Shown: positions 1 through 8,112 of the stretch, one piece after another
Numbering within the stretch: the stretch's first letter is position 1
How the letters are laid out: every line of letters begins with the position of its first letter
Source: Urbifossiella limnaea
GTDB taxonomy: Bacteria > Planctomycetota > Planctomycetia > Gemmatales > Gemmataceae
Assembly: GCF_007747215.1 (NCBI RefSeq)
Contig: NZ_CP036273.1
Coordinates: forward strand, 1,224,322 to 1,288,321
Length of the DNA stretch: 64,000 bases
Reading direction: 5' to 3'
Position numbers and translations under genes: made by a program
Notes under the pieces: generated by a model
What the model was told of the DNA's origin: nothing
The model's input: only the letters and a program-made list of their open reading frames with translations
The model's database searches: none

Positions 1-477
1 CGGGCTGTAGACGTTCACGACCATCAGGATGCTGGTGGACTGCTTCTTCGTCGTCACGCCGATCTGCTTCACCTCGGCCGGCAGGGTGGCGGTGGCGATG
101 GCCACGCGGTTCTGCACCAGCACCTGCGCCATGTCCGGGTCGGTGCCGACGCGGAAGGTGACGGTGAGGCGCATGTTCCCGTCGTCGGTGCACTGCGACT
201 CGAGGTACAGCATCCCCTCGACGCCGTTGATCTGCTGCTCGATGGGGGCGGCGACCGTCTCGGCGACGGTCCGGGCGCTCGCCCCGGGGTACTGGGTGGT
301 GACGACGATCTGGGGCGGCACCACGTCCGGGTACTGCGCCACCGGCAGGGCGGCGAGCGCGAGCACGCCGACGAGCGTGGTGAGCACGGAAAGCACGATG
401 CCGAAGACGGGGCGGTCGATGAAGAAGTGGAAGGCGCTGTGCGGCGTGGGGGCGGACGTGTGGGTCGGAGCGGACAT
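1..477 (-). CDS. RND efflux transporter permease (HAE1/AcrB type), N-terminal part
   Basis: N-terminal 159 residues of an inner-membrane proton-driven RND pump; the rest lies beyond the left edge. The translation opens MSAPTHTSAPTPHSAFHFFI, followed by the family hallmark 'DRPVFGIVLSVLTTLVGVLA' (first transmembrane helix). 'LPVAQYPDVVPPQI' and 'YPGASARTVAETVAAPIEQQ' follow, matching the first porter subdomain of AcrB/MexB. The ATG is at 477-475, and no convincing in-frame alternative lies upstream. It sits 110 bp downstream of the periplasmic adaptor on the same strand, the usual adaptor-then-permease operon order. Substrates cannot be told from this fragment. The family call is firm; the gene is incomplete only because of the window boundary. 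Confidence 0.93.
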   Translation of the reverse strand, partial: MSAPTHTSAPTPHSAFHFFIDRPVFGIVLSVLTTLVGVLALAALPVAQYPDVVPPQIVVTTQYPGASARTVAETVAAPIEQQINGVEGMLYLESQCTDDGNMRLTVTFRVGTDPDMAQVLVQNRVAIATATLPAEVKQIGVTTKKQSTSILMVVNVYSP

Positions 478-547
478 GGTCGGGTGTTCTCGTGTGGCGT
501 CGCCGATTCGTCTTCGATCGGAGCCCCGACGGGGCGGCAGCCAATAG

Positions 548-567
548 CCCAGGGCGTCAGCCCTGGG
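548..567. repeat. Short palindrome between efflux adaptor and permease genes
   Basis: An 8-bp perfect inverted repeat (CCCAGGGC / GCCCTGGG) around a 4-base loop (GTCA), in the gap between the adaptor and permease genes. A longer relative with the same core and loop TTCA lies at 21912-21937, so this is a repeated element rather than a chance hairpin. Confidence 0.6.
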
Positions 568-587
568 AAGCGTTCGCAGGGCCGGCC

Positions 588-1748
588 CTACTGCTGCACC
601 TTCACCTTCACCCCCGGCCGCAGCCGCAGGATGTTCGACGTGACCACGCGGTCGGCCGCCGTCACCCCGCCGCGCACCACCACCCAGCCGGCGTCGGCCT
701 GCCCCAGGTCGACCGGCCGAATCGCCACCTCGTCCTGGTCGGTCAGCACGTACACCACCCGCTGCCGGTCCTGCGCCACCACCGTGTTCTCCGGGATCAT
801 CAGCGCCTTGCCGGCGGCCCCGGCCATCATCCGCACCCGCACCGAGTCGCCGGGGGTGAGGCGCTTGTCGGCGTTGGCGAACTCGGCCCGCAACGTCCGC
901 GTGCCGGTGCCGCGGACGAGCTCGGCGTCCACGTACGTGAGCGCGCCCGACCGCTTGAACACGGTTTCGTCCTTCTGCGCGATCGTCACCTCGAGCGGCG
1001 TCTCCCTCGGGTCGGGAATCGCCTTCTTGTCGAGGATTTGTTCCCGGTACCACAGCGACGTGCTCTCGTCGACCTCCCAGGTGGCGTACACCGGGTGGGT
1101 CGGCACGATCTCGACCATGAGCGACTGGTACGCCGCGACGGCGTCGCCCTTCTGCACCTTGGACAGCCGGGCGACGCCGGACGCGGGGGCGAGGATGGTG
1201 CAGTAGTCGAGGTTCTTCTGCGCCTTCGCCTGCGCCGCCAGGGCCGACTGCTTGCTGGACTCGGCGACCTTCAACTGGGCCCTGGTGACCGCGTACATGG
1301 CCTCCTTCTCGTCCTTGGAGGAGGCGCTGCCGCCGCCCTTGCTGAAGACGTCGAGCTCGCGGTCGTACTGCACTTTCGCCAGGGCCGCGTCGGCCTTGGC
1401 CTTGATGATGTCGGCCTCGGCCTTGGCCAGGCTGGCGACGGCCGTGTCGAGGTCGGCCTGGAACAGCACCGGGTCGATCCGGTACATCACGGTCTTGTTC
1501 TTCTCGACCGCCTTCCCCTCGGTGAAGTCGCGGCTCAGCAGCACGCCGGTGACCTGCGGCACGACGCGGACGGGGTCCTTCGGCTCGATCCGGCCGGTGA
1601 ACTCCTTGTACGGGGCGGCGTCGCGCTCGGCGGGATGCACGACGGTGACCGTCGGCGGCTCGGGCGGCTGGAGTTCGGGCGGCTTCGCGCAGCCGACGAC
1701 CGCGGCGAGGGCCAGACCCAGGAGGGGAGAGAGCCGGGGGGCGGGCAT
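588..1748 (-). CDS. Efflux RND transporter periplasmic adaptor subunit (membrane fusion lipoprotein)
   Basis: 386-residue membrane fusion protein bridging the RND permease and an outer-membrane channel. Residues 1-22 are a lipoprotein signal ending in the lipobox 'LAAVVGC'. Then come the barrel-sandwich half ('RDAAPYKEFTGRIEPKDPVRV', 'GVLLSRDFTEGKAV'), a coiled-coil hairpin rich in Ala/Lys/Glu (about 95-170), the second lipoyl half ('ILAPASGVARLSKVQKGDAV') and a C-terminal 'PGDSVRVRM' beta-barrel region. I chose ATG 1748 over the adjacent GTG 1751 because the GGAGG ribosome-binding site is then five bases away. It is the first gene of an operon with the downstream permease. Confidence 0.93.
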   Translation of the reverse strand: MPAPRLSPLLGLALAAVVGCAKPPELQPPEPPTVTVVHPAERDAAPYKEFTGRIEPKDPVRVVPQVTGVLLSRDFTEGKAVEKNKTVMYRIDPVLFQADLDTAVASLAKAEADIIKAKADAALAKVQYDRELDVFSKGGGSASSKDEKEAMYAVTRAQLKVAESSKQSALAAQAKAQKNLDYCTILAPASGVARLSKVQKGDAVAAYQSLMVEIVPTHPVYATWEVDESTSLWYREQILDKKAIPDPRETPLEVTIAQKDETVFKRSGALTYVDAELVRGTGTRTLRAEFANADKRLTPGDSVRVRMMAGAAGKALMIPENTVVAQDRQRVVYVLTDQDEVAIRPVDLGQADAGWVVVRGGVTAADRVVTSNILRLRPGVKVKVQQ

Positions 1749-1844
1749 CACAGCCTCCGGGGAACATGCGACGATGAGCGGATTCTATTCAGCCGAAGAG
1801 ATGAGGGGCCGGGGTTTCGTCGCGACCGGCGAAACCCCGAGCCG

Positions 1845-2021
1845 TCACAAATAGGTGCTGAGCAGGTAGAGCCCGAGCCCGATGGCGGTGAGGAACACGG
1901 CGATGCGCGTGCCCCAACCGAGCGCCTCGCGCAAAATGCGGTCCCACCGGTCGTGCCGCGTCGCGGCGTAGACCAGGCTGACGATCAGCAGCAGGACAGG
2001 CAGGTCCCAGTAAATGCTCAC
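1845..2021 (-). CDS. Small single- or double-spanning membrane protein, 58 aa
   Basis: A short reading frame starting GTG at 2021 and ending TGA at 1845. The product has two hydrophobic stretches: 'DLPVLLLIVSLVYAATR' and, after a charged turn (HDRWDRILREALGWG), 'IAVFLTAIGLGLYLLSTYL'. The amphipathic layout and use of the otherwise unexplained gap support a real gene. The ribosome-binding site is weak (GGGG about six bases upstream). It lies on the same strand as the efflux genes and behind the next gene, so it may be co-transcribed. I do not recognise a named family. Confidence 0.6.
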   Translation of the reverse strand: MSIYWDLPVLLLIVSLVYAATRHDRWDRILREALGWGTRIAVFLTAIGLGLYLLSTYL

Positions 2022-2040
2022 GACTTACCCCACTTCGGAT

Positions 2041-2124
2041 GAGGGGGTGAAGGGGTGAGGGGGTGAAGGGGTGAGTGTGTCACCCGCTCGTCACCCCCTC
2101 AGCCCCTCACCCCTTCACCTCCTC
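2041..2124. repeat. Imperfect inverted repeat built from GGGGTGA units
   Basis: Arms 2041-2074 and 2091-2124 pair at about 31 of 34 positions. The left arm is itself a tandem of GGGGTGA-like heptamers. The right arm runs into the 3' end of the gene ending at 2107, so the last six codons of that protein lie inside the repeat. Confidence 0.65.
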
Positions 2125-2739
2125 ATCCTTCCCAGGCGGGTCGCGGAACATCGGGCCGGCGAGCGCGTCGTAGATCACCAGCAGGTTCAGCACGCCGGCG
2201 ATCACGGTGTACACCCAGCCCAGGTCCCACCGCTTGTTGCCGTTCCGCTGGAGGTCGTTCAGTTCGTCCTCGGTCGGCGCCCGCTGGAAGGTGCCGAACA
2301 GCGGGCCTTCCTTCTTCTCCGGGTCGTACGCGGCGTACTGCACGACGGCCGGCCACGCCGCGGCGCCGATCCAGAACTGGGCGGCGAACTGCGGCCGGTA
2401 CCACACCGCGCTGGCCGTGCCCTTCAGCTGCATTCCGGCCAACACGAGCGGCGGGGCGTTGGTGACGTCCGGCAGCCAGACGTTCTTCCACTGCCCCATC
2501 GCCATGCCGTAGAAGAACAGGACGTACAGCCCGCCGAAGAACAGCAGCCCCTTGCCGAGCCGGCCCTGATACACCTGCCCGAGGCCGGGAATGAGGTAGC
2601 TCAGCCCGGCGGCGAGGAAGTCGAGGCGGACCGGTTCGGGGGCGGGGCTGACGACGGGCGGCGGCGGGGCCACGACCGGGAGCGCGGCCGCGCCGGTGTC
2701 GGCGGGCGCGGCGGGGGGGTCGGTCGGGGCGGAAGCCAT
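2107..2739 (-). CDS. Membrane protein with PGLGQ-Y motif, resembling DUF6677
   Basis: 210-residue membrane protein. After a Pro/Ala-rich, disordered N-terminus (residues 1-40) comes 'AAGLSYLIPGLGQVYQGRLGKGLLFFGGLYVLFFYG', the pattern of small planctomycete membrane proteins grouped as DUF6677 and related to TM2-type domains. Hydrophobic segments recur near 120-135 ('FWIGAAAWPAVVQYAAY') and 180-195 ('VYTVIAGVLNLLVIYDAL'). I chose ATG 2739 because an upstream in-frame extension would run through the fold-back at 2843-2921. The function is unknown. The family name is from memory of the motif and is moderately certain. Confidence 0.75.
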   Translation of the reverse strand: MASAPTDPPAAPADTGAAALPVVAPPPPVVSPAPEPVRLDFLAAGLSYLIPGLGQVYQGRLGKGLLFFGGLYVLFFYGMAMGQWKNVWLPDVTNAPPLVLAGMQLKGTASAVWYRPQFAAQFWIGAAAWPAVVQYAAYDPEKKEGPLFGTFQRAPTEDELNDLQRNGNKRWDLGWVYTVIAGVLNLLVIYDALAGPMFRDPPGKDEEVKG

Positions 2740-2842
2740 TCGGGTGAACTCGACCGGGAGGAACGCCGGCGGCCCGGCAGACGGTATTCGCCGCCGGCCG
2801 GGCCGGATTGTCGATCGGGGGATTATACAGAGTGGGGGAGTG

Positions 2843-2921
2843 TTCGGGAGTCGGTGGGAGCCTGAGGGAGTAAACCGGGGTTCGACTCCTCGATTCCCGC
2901 AGGCTCCCACCGACTCCCGAA
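2843..2921. repeat. Fold-back element, GGGAGTCGGTGGGAG family, copy A
   Basis: Perfect 22-bp inverted repeat: arm 2843-2864 (TTCGGGAGTCGGTGGGAG then CCTG) and its complement at 2900-2921. A second inner stem (GGAGT/ACTCC) lies in the loop. The arm core reappears in the much longer fold-back at 53867-53979, so the two are members of one family about 51 kb apart. It lies between two minus-strand genes. Confidence 0.85.
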
Positions 2922-2928
2922 GACTGTT

Positions 2929-3576
2929 CTACCGCGGCCACGGCACCGGGAACGGCAGCGTCACCCAGCCCGCGTCGGTGGCGAGGTGCGCCGCGGTGTA
3001 CAGCAGCAGGCCGATCCCCGCGAGGCCGAGCACGTTCTTGCCGAACCCACTGCGGAGGAGCCACCCGGGCGGCCCGAGGAGGCCGGCGGCGCGGTCGAAC
3101 ACCCAGTTCAACCCCGCCAGCGGCCACAGCAGCACCGGCAACGGCGGCTGCGGTTCGTACACCACCTGCGGCGCAGGCTCCGGCGGCGGCGCGCTCACGA
3201 CCGGGGCCGGCTTCGGCGCCCGGCGCGCCGACGGCGGCGTCGGCTTCCGCTCGATGATCGGCGTGGTCGGCTCCGGCGGCGGGATCAGCGGCACCGGCGC
3301 GGTGACCGGTTCGGGCCGCACCACGACCGGCGGCGCGGGGGCCGGCGGCGCGACGAGGACGGGCGCCCGCGGCGGTTCCGGCGGGGCGACGAGGTGCGGC
3401 GAGGGAATCGGCGGGGCGGACGGGGCGTCGTAGCGCCAGGTGGGGCCGGCGGGGGTGCTCTGCGCCGCCGGCGGCTCGGTGCCGGTCAGCGGCAGGTTGA
3501 GCATCCGCTGGAGGAGGTCGTCGAGCTCGTCGAGTTGTTGGCGGGTGAGGTCGTTCGCGCTGGGGGCGGTCGCCAT
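2929..3576 (-). CDS. Proline-rich membrane-anchored hypothetical protein
   Basis: 215 residues, start ATG 3576. Residues 1-35 ('DLTRQQLDELDDLLQRMLNL') look like an amphipathic helix. Residues 40-140 are a low-complexity Pro/Ala/Val linker of the kind that crosses the periplasm or a crowded compartment. The C-terminal 70 residues carry two hydrophobic stretches ('PVLLWPLAGLNWVFDRAAGLL' and 'NVLGLAGIGLLLYTAAHLA'). I do not recognise the family. The architecture suggests a helix connected to a membrane anchor by a long flexible tether. Confidence 0.65.
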   Translation of the reverse strand: MATAPSANDLTRQQLDELDDLLQRMLNLPLTGTEPPAAQSTPAGPTWRYDAPSAPPIPSPHLVAPPEPPRAPVLVAPPAPAPPVVVRPEPVTAPVPLIPPPEPTTPIIERKPTPPSARRAPKPAPVVSAPPPEPAPQVVYEPQPPLPVLLWPLAGLNWVFDRAAGLLGPPGWLLRSGFGKNVLGLAGIGLLLYTAAHLATDAGWVTLPFPVPWPR

Positions 3577-3716
3577 GGCTTCCTTCCGCGGCCGGGCCGG
3601 CGTCGTGCCGAGGTGCGGCGGACTCTACCCCGCCGCGCACGGGGCAAACAAGACCAACTCCGACAGCGGCCCGGAACGACCCGCCGGCGGTCGGTCTGAA
3701 TATTATTTGTGTATTT

Positions 3717-3769
3717 GACTCAATGCGTGCCTCGACCCCCCGGGGGGGAGCCGTGCACACAATGAGTCC
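3717..3769. repeat. Palindromic repeat, GACTCAATGCGTGCCTCG family, copy 1
   Basis: Imperfect palindrome of about 53 bp: ends GACTCAAT / ATGAGTCC, centre CCCCCCGGGGGGG. A near-identical copy in the opposite orientation lies at about 15034-15084. The preceding 30 bases (3690-3716) are unusually A/T-rich for this window and may hold a promoter for one of the two flanking divergent genes; no confident -35/-10 pair can be named. Confidence 0.8.
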
Positions 3770-3857
3770 GGTCCGAGCGTCGGGGGGCGCGGCGGAAACT
3801 CGGCTTCCCCCGGGCGCCCCGGCGGCGCTACACTGCCGGCCCGCGGGAGGAGCCCGG

Positions 3858-5132
3858 ATGCGCATCTGTATCTACGACGACCGACGCGCCGCCGACCTCG
3901 GCCCGCTCACCGCCACCCGGCCGGCGTCGGACCTCTTGTGCGGCCTGACCACGCTCGCCGACAAGCAAACCCGGTACTTCCGCGCCGAGAGCGTCGGCTA
4001 CCTCGTCCGCCCCGAACTGGCCCCGCTGCTGAAGGCCCGCGACCCGAACACGCCGGTCAACGACCCGGGCTGGCTGCGCGCCGCGCCGACGGTACTGGTG
4101 AACTCGCGCTGGGTGGCGCCGCCGCCGCCGTTCCCCGGCCCCGTCTACCGCGACCTGTTCAGTGGCGGCACCGTCGTCGGCATTTGCGGCGCCGAAGTGG
4201 CGTTCGCGTCCGTGGGCACGCAGCCGCTGCAAGCCGCCAGCCCCGCCACCATCGACGACTGCGTCGCCGACTGGAGCCAGGCACTGCCCGGCGTGGAAGT
4301 CGGCGGTCACGTCGTTCGGCGGCCGTGGGAACTCGTGGACCTGAACGCGGCCCAGATCGCCGCCGACTTCGCCGCGTGCGAGCCGTCCGCGACCGGCTTC
4401 CACCCCGCCGGCTTCGCCCTGGTCGGCCCCGCCGACCGGCTGTTCCTGCACCCCACCGCCCGCATCGACCCGATGGTCGTGGCCGACACCACCGGCGGCC
4501 CGGTGTGGATCGGCCCGGGGGCGCTGGTGACGGCGTTCACACGGCTGGAAGGGCCGTGCGTGGTGGGGGCGCACTCGCAGCTGTTCGGCGCGAAGCTGAA
4601 GGCCGGCACGACGCTCGGGCCGCACTGCCGCGTCGGCGGCGAGGTCGAGTCGAGCATCGTGCTCGGCTACGCGAACAAGTACCACGACGGCTTCCTGGGC
4701 CACAGTTACGTCGGCGAGTGGGTGAACCTCGCCGCCGCGACCGGCACCGCCGACCTGCGCTGCGACTACCGGCCGGTGACGGTGAAGCTGAACGGCGAGG
4801 TGATCGACACGGGCCGGCTGAAGGTCGGGAGCATCTTCGGCGACCACGCCCGCACCGGCCTGGGTGTGCTGCTCGACGCCGGCACCGTGGTCGGCCCGTT
4901 CGCGGCGGTGCTGCCGTCGGGACGGCTGGCCCCGCGGTGCATTCCGGGGTTCGCCCGCACCGGCCCGGACGGCACCGTGGCGATGGACGTGGACGGCCTG
5001 TTCGCCGCGGCCGAGCGGGCGATGAAGCGGCGCGGCAAGGAACTGACGGCGGAACTGCGGGCGGCGTACGCGGCGGCCGCGGGGCGGGTGGCGGAGGAGC
5101 CGGGGACGCTGCCGCTGCGCCGGGCGGCGTAG
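3858..5132 (+). CDS. GlmU-like putative sugar nucleotidyltransferase
   Basis: 424 residues. The N-terminus 'MRICIYDDRRAADLGPLTATRPASDLLCGL' is typical of the GlmU-like putative sugar nucleotidyltransferases (an atypical nucleotidyltransferase fold). Residues 200-340 look like a left-handed beta-helix of hexapeptide repeats ('PTARIDPMVVADTTGGPVWI', 'VVGAHSQLFGAKLKAGTTLG'). 'SIVLGYANKYHDGFLGHSYV' resembles the acetyltransferase/UDP-GlcNAc region of GlmU. I chose ATG 3858, just after the GGGAGGAG ribosome-binding site. It is first in a six-gene run with gaps of 54 bases or less, consistent with making an activated sugar for the glycosyltransferase five genes on. Confidence 0.85.
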   Translation: MRICIYDDRRAADLGPLTATRPASDLLCGLTTLADKQTRYFRAESVGYLVRPELAPLLKARDPNTPVNDPGWLRAAPTVLVNSRWVAPPPPFPGPVYRDLFSGGTVVGICGAEVAFASVGTQPLQAASPATIDDCVADWSQALPGVEVGGHVVRRPWELVDLNAAQIAADFAACEPSATGFHPAGFALVGPADRLFLHPTARIDPMVVADTTGGPVWIGPGALVTAFTRLEGPCVVGAHSQLFGAKLKAGTTLGPHCRVGGEVESSIVLGYANKYHDGFLGHSYVGEWVNLAAATGTADLRCDYRPVTVKLNGEVIDTGRLKVGSIFGDHARTGLGVLLDAGTVVGPFAAVLPSGRLAPRCIPGFARTGPDGTVAMDVDGLFAAAERAMKRRGKELTAELRAAYAAAAGRVAEEPGTLPLRRAA

Positions 5133-5141
5133 AATGTCCGC

Positions 5142-6377
5142 ATGGCGCTCCTCGTCCGGTCACTCCCCGTCGCTCAGAACTGGGACTGCCGCGGCTGCGC
5201 CGCCTGCTGCCGGTCGTACAGTATCCCCGTGAGCGCCGACGAGCGGAAGCGGATCGAGGCCCAGAACTGGGACCTCGGCACCTCACTGTTCGATGCCCGC
5301 GGCACCACACTGAACCACCGCCCCGACGGCGCCTGCGTTTTCCTCGGCGACGACGACCGCTGCCGCATCCACGCGAAGTTCGGCGCCGCCGCGAAGCCGC
5401 TGGCGTGCCGCGTGTACCCGTTCCTGCTCGTCCCCGCCGGCGACCACTGGCGCGTCGGCCTCCGCTACGCCTGCCCGAGCGCCGCCGCGAACGACGGCCG
5501 GCCGCTCGACCAGCACCTCGCCGAAGTCCGCGAGTACGCCGCGCAGCTGGAGGAGAACGAGCCCGCCGCGAGGACGCAGCCCCCGCCGCCGCTCCGCGCC
5601 GGCACCGTCGTGCCGTGGGACGACGTGCTCCGCATCGCCGGCGTGGTGGCCAAAATGCTCGGCGAAGCCGACGTGCCGATGGAGCGCCGCTGGCGGAACG
5701 TCCTGACGCTGGCGGCGCTCGCCGACGGACTCAAGTTCGACGGCAAGAAGCCGGTGACGGGCGGCCGCCTGAGCGAGCTGTTTCACGTGCTGTCGGAGAC
5801 GGCCGCGGACGAGACACCGCCGGCGGATCAGGTGTCGCGGCCGGGTCGGGCCGGGCGTTTGGTGTTCCGGCAGGTGCTGGCGGTGTACGCCCGCAAGGAC
5901 CACGGCGCCGAGCGCGGTACGGCCCAACGCTCGGCCCTCGGCCGCGTCGCGGCGGCGGTCCGCTTCGCCCGCGGTTCGGGCGTGGTGCCGAAACTTCACG
6001 CCGCACTTCCAACGGTGCCCTTCGCGGCGGGCGAGGAACCGTTCGGCCCGCTTCCCGACGAAAGCGCCGCACTGTTAACCCGGTATTTCCGCCTGAAGGT
6101 CCAGTCGCTTCAGTTTTGCGGACCGACCAACTTCGGCGTACCATTCTGGGAGGGGCTGCGCTCGCTGGCGCTGACGTTCCCGGTGGCGATGTGGCTGGCC
6201 CGGGTGTTCGCGGCCGGCGGGGAGGCGAAGCCGGCCGCGGTGCTCCGGGCGGTGCGGGTGACGGACGACAACTTCGGCTTCAACCGGCTGCTGGGGATGG
6301 GCCGGCAGAAGTTCGCGCTGCGGTTGCTGGCGGCCCGGGACGACCTCCCGCGGCTGACGGCGTGGTACGGGCAGTGA
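5142..6377 (+). CDS. YkgJ-family cysteine cluster protein (putative Zn/Fe-binding)
   Basis: 411 residues. The N-terminus carries the YkgJ cysteine pattern 'WDCRGCAACCRSY', then 'GACVFLGDDDRCRIH' and 'KPLACRVYPFLLVP', a set of cysteines thought to bind a metal or Fe-S cluster. The remaining 300 residues are helical and less conserved, longer than the minimal family domain. It begins nine bases after the nucleotidyltransferase, and its stop TGA overlaps the GTG of the next gene by four bases, so translation is probably coupled. The substrate is unknown. A second, shorter family member lies at 60960-61403. Confidence 0.85.
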   Translation: MALLVRSLPVAQNWDCRGCAACCRSYSIPVSADERKRIEAQNWDLGTSLFDARGTTLNHRPDGACVFLGDDDRCRIHAKFGAAAKPLACRVYPFLLVPAGDHWRVGLRYACPSAAANDGRPLDQHLAEVREYAAQLEENEPAARTQPPPPLRAGTVVPWDDVLRIAGVVAKMLGEADVPMERRWRNVLTLAALADGLKFDGKKPVTGGRLSELFHVLSETAADETPPADQVSRPGRAGRLVFRQVLAVYARKDHGAERGTAQRSALGRVAAAVRFARGSGVVPKLHAALPTVPFAAGEEPFGPLPDESAALLTRYFRLKVQSLQFCGPTNFGVPFWEGLRSLALTFPVAMWLARVFAAGGEAKPAAVLRAVRVTDDNFGFNRLLGMGRQKFALRLLAARDDLPRLTAWYGQ

Positions 6378-7048
6378 AGGGGGAGGCCGTGGAGACCTGG
6401 TTCGAAGGGATCGCACTACTCGGCCGGGTGGCCTGGGTCGGCACCGGCTGCTGGCTGCTGGCCAACGGCGACGAGGCCGCGGTGCTGGAGTTGCCGCCGT
6501 CGGTGTGGGGCGGCCCGGACCCCGTGCGGCTGGCGGCGCAGGCCGCGGCCGAGAAGGGGTTGAACGTCAAATATCTGCTCTGCACCCACGCCCACCTCGA
6601 CCACTTCAGCCGGCCGACGCTGCGCCGCATGCGCGCCACGTTCCCCGACGCCGAGGCGGTGCTGCAAGCGGGCTTCCGCGGCGTCGTGGACGACCCGTTG
6701 GGGGTGCGCTTCTTCGACCGCGCCGAGGTGCTCGACCTGGGCGGCGAGCCGCTGTTCCTGATGCACGCCCCGAAGCACAGCCGCACCGACACGCTGGTGA
6801 TCTTCCGCGGCGCCGTCTGCACCGGCGACTGGGAGCTGGGCACGCGCCGCACGGTCCACGACTGGAACCCGTTGTGGCGGGTGCCGGTGGAGACGCGGGT
6901 GGAGTCGTGCGAGCGGATGATGAAGTTCCCGCGGGAGCGGAACTACGACGTGCACCGGGTCTACTCGGTCCACGGCACCGAGCGCCGCGAGAACGTGGAC
7001 TTCCCCGCGCTGATGGCCCAGACCCGCGAGGACCGGCAGCTGTGGTGA
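6374..7048 (+). CDS. MBL-fold metallohydrolase
   Basis: 224 residues; metallo-beta-lactamase fold hydrolase. The metal-binding signature is 'CTHAHLDHFS' (HxHxDH). Further ligands are probably in 'MHAPKHSRTDTLVIF' and 'VCTGDWELG', with a distal His in 'VYSVHGTERRENVDF'. The GTG at 6374 overlaps the stop of the YkgJ gene (GTGA). A GTG at 6389 is an alternative. Its place between a cysteine-cluster protein and a phosphatase suggests a tailoring hydrolase. The substrate cannot be read from the sequence. Confidence 0.88.
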   Translation: MKGEAVETWFEGIALLGRVAWVGTGCWLLANGDEAAVLELPPSVWGGPDPVRLAAQAAAEKGLNVKYLLCTHAHLDHFSRPTLRRMRATFPDAEAVLQAGFRGVVDDPLGVRFFDRAEVLDLGGEPLFLMHAPKHSRTDTLVIFRGAVCTGDWELGTRRTVHDWNPLWRVPVETRVESCERMMKFPRERNYDVHRVYSVHGTERRENVDFPALMAQTREDRQLW

Positions 7049-7102
7049 CCGACGCCGGTTGCACTTCCCCTCCGTGACGCGATCTGTCACACTCCCGGCC
7101 GC

Positions 7103-8104
7103 ATGGACGCGCCCCGGTTCCCCCGCCGCCGCCTGCTCCGCCTCGCCGGGGCCGCCGCAGGTCTCGCGCTCGCCGCCGAGGCCGGCCGCGTCGTCGTCTG
7201 GACCAACCGCCACGCCGTCGTGCCCGGCCGCGTCTACCGGTCGGCGCAGCTATCGCCGGCGGGCCTGACCGACGAGATCGCCGAGCACGGCATCCGCACC
7301 GTAGTGAACCTCCGCGGCACCTGCCCGGACGTGCCGTGGTACCTGGCCGAAGCCCGCGCTACCGTCGCTACGGACGTGAACCTCGAAGACGTGTCGCTGT
7401 CGGCGAAGCGGCTTCCGTCGCCGTCCGAGATTCGCCGGCTGGTCGAAATCCTGGACCGCACCGAGTACCCGATTCTGCTCCACTGCCAGCAGGGCGCCGA
7501 CCGCACCGGCCTCGCGGCGGCCGCGGTGCTCTTGCTCCATTCCGACGCGACTCTGGGCCAAGCCCGCCGGCAGCTGTGGCCGCGCTACGGGCACGTCAAC
7601 GCCGGCCGCACCGCCGCCATCGACCGCTTCTTCGACTTCTACGAGGCGTGGCTCGCGGCGCGGAACGAGCCGCATTCGCGCGAGCGATTTCGCCAGTGGG
7701 CGACGGCCGAGTACTGCCCCGGCCCGTACCGCGCCCGGCTGACGCTGATCGACCCTGCCCCCGCCTACCCCGCCGCTCGCGGCGTTCCATTGCACGTCCG
7801 CTGCGAGAACACGGCGATCGAGCCGTGGGTGTTCCGCCCCGGCTCGGCCGGCGGCGTGCAGCTGCGCTACTCCGTGTACACGCCGACGGGCACGAAGCTG
7901 TACGTCGGCCACGCCGGCCGCCTGGCCGCGACTGTTGCCCCCGGCGAGAGCATCACGCTGGTTGCCGGCCTGCCGCCGCTGCGGGAGCCGGGCCGGTACG
8001 TGTTCCACGCCGACCTCGTGGACACGCAGGTGATCGACCTGCACGACGCCGACTTCGTCCAGTACGGCTCTGAGCCGCTGGTCGCCGACGTGACCGTGAA
8101 GTGA
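7103..8104 (+). CDS. Tyrosine/dual-specificity phosphatase-like protein with Tat-like signal
   Basis: 333 residues. The N-terminus 'RRRLLRLAGAAAGLALAAEA' looks like a twin-arginine or signal-anchor segment, so the enzyme probably acts outside the cytoplasm. The catalytic loop 'LHCQQGADRTG' (His127, Cys128, Arg134) matches the HCX5R phosphatase signature. 'RVYRSAQLSPAGLTDEIAEH' and 'TVVNLRG' are the usual early motifs of this family. Residues 215-330 form an additional beta-rich domain without a clear match ('HVRCENTAIEPWVF', 'LYVGHAGRLAATV'). The stop nearly abuts the following glycosyltransferase. The substrate could be a phospholipid, phosphosugar or phosphoprotein. Confidence 0.85.
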   Translation: MDAPRFPRRRLLRLAGAAAGLALAAEAGRVVVWTNRHAVVPGRVYRSAQLSPAGLTDEIAEHGIRTVVNLRGTCPDVPWYLAEARATVATDVNLEDVSLSAKRLPSPSEIRRLVEILDRTEYPILLHCQQGADRTGLAAAAVLLLHSDATLGQARRQLWPRYGHVNAGRTAAIDRFFDFYEAWLAARNEPHSRERFRQWATAEYCPGPYRARLTLIDPAPAYPAARGVPLHVRCENTAIEPWVFRPGSAGGVQLRYSVYTPTGTKLYVGHAGRLAATVAPGESITLVAGLPPLREPGRYVFHADLVDTQVIDLHDADFVQYGSEPLVADVTVK

Positions 8105-8112
8105 GGCCAGGA

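Noticed and set aside
2876-2896. T-arm-like sequence GGGGTTCGACTCCTCG inside the loop of fold-back A
   Set aside because: Looks like the T-loop of a tRNA, but no acceptor, D-arm or anticodon stem could be found nearby. It is part of the palindrome.
3723-3857. Upstream extension of the GlmU-like protein starting inside the palindrome
   Set aside because: The extension encodes the palindrome (same peptide appears at the other copy) and lacks a ribosome-binding site; the start at 3858 has one.
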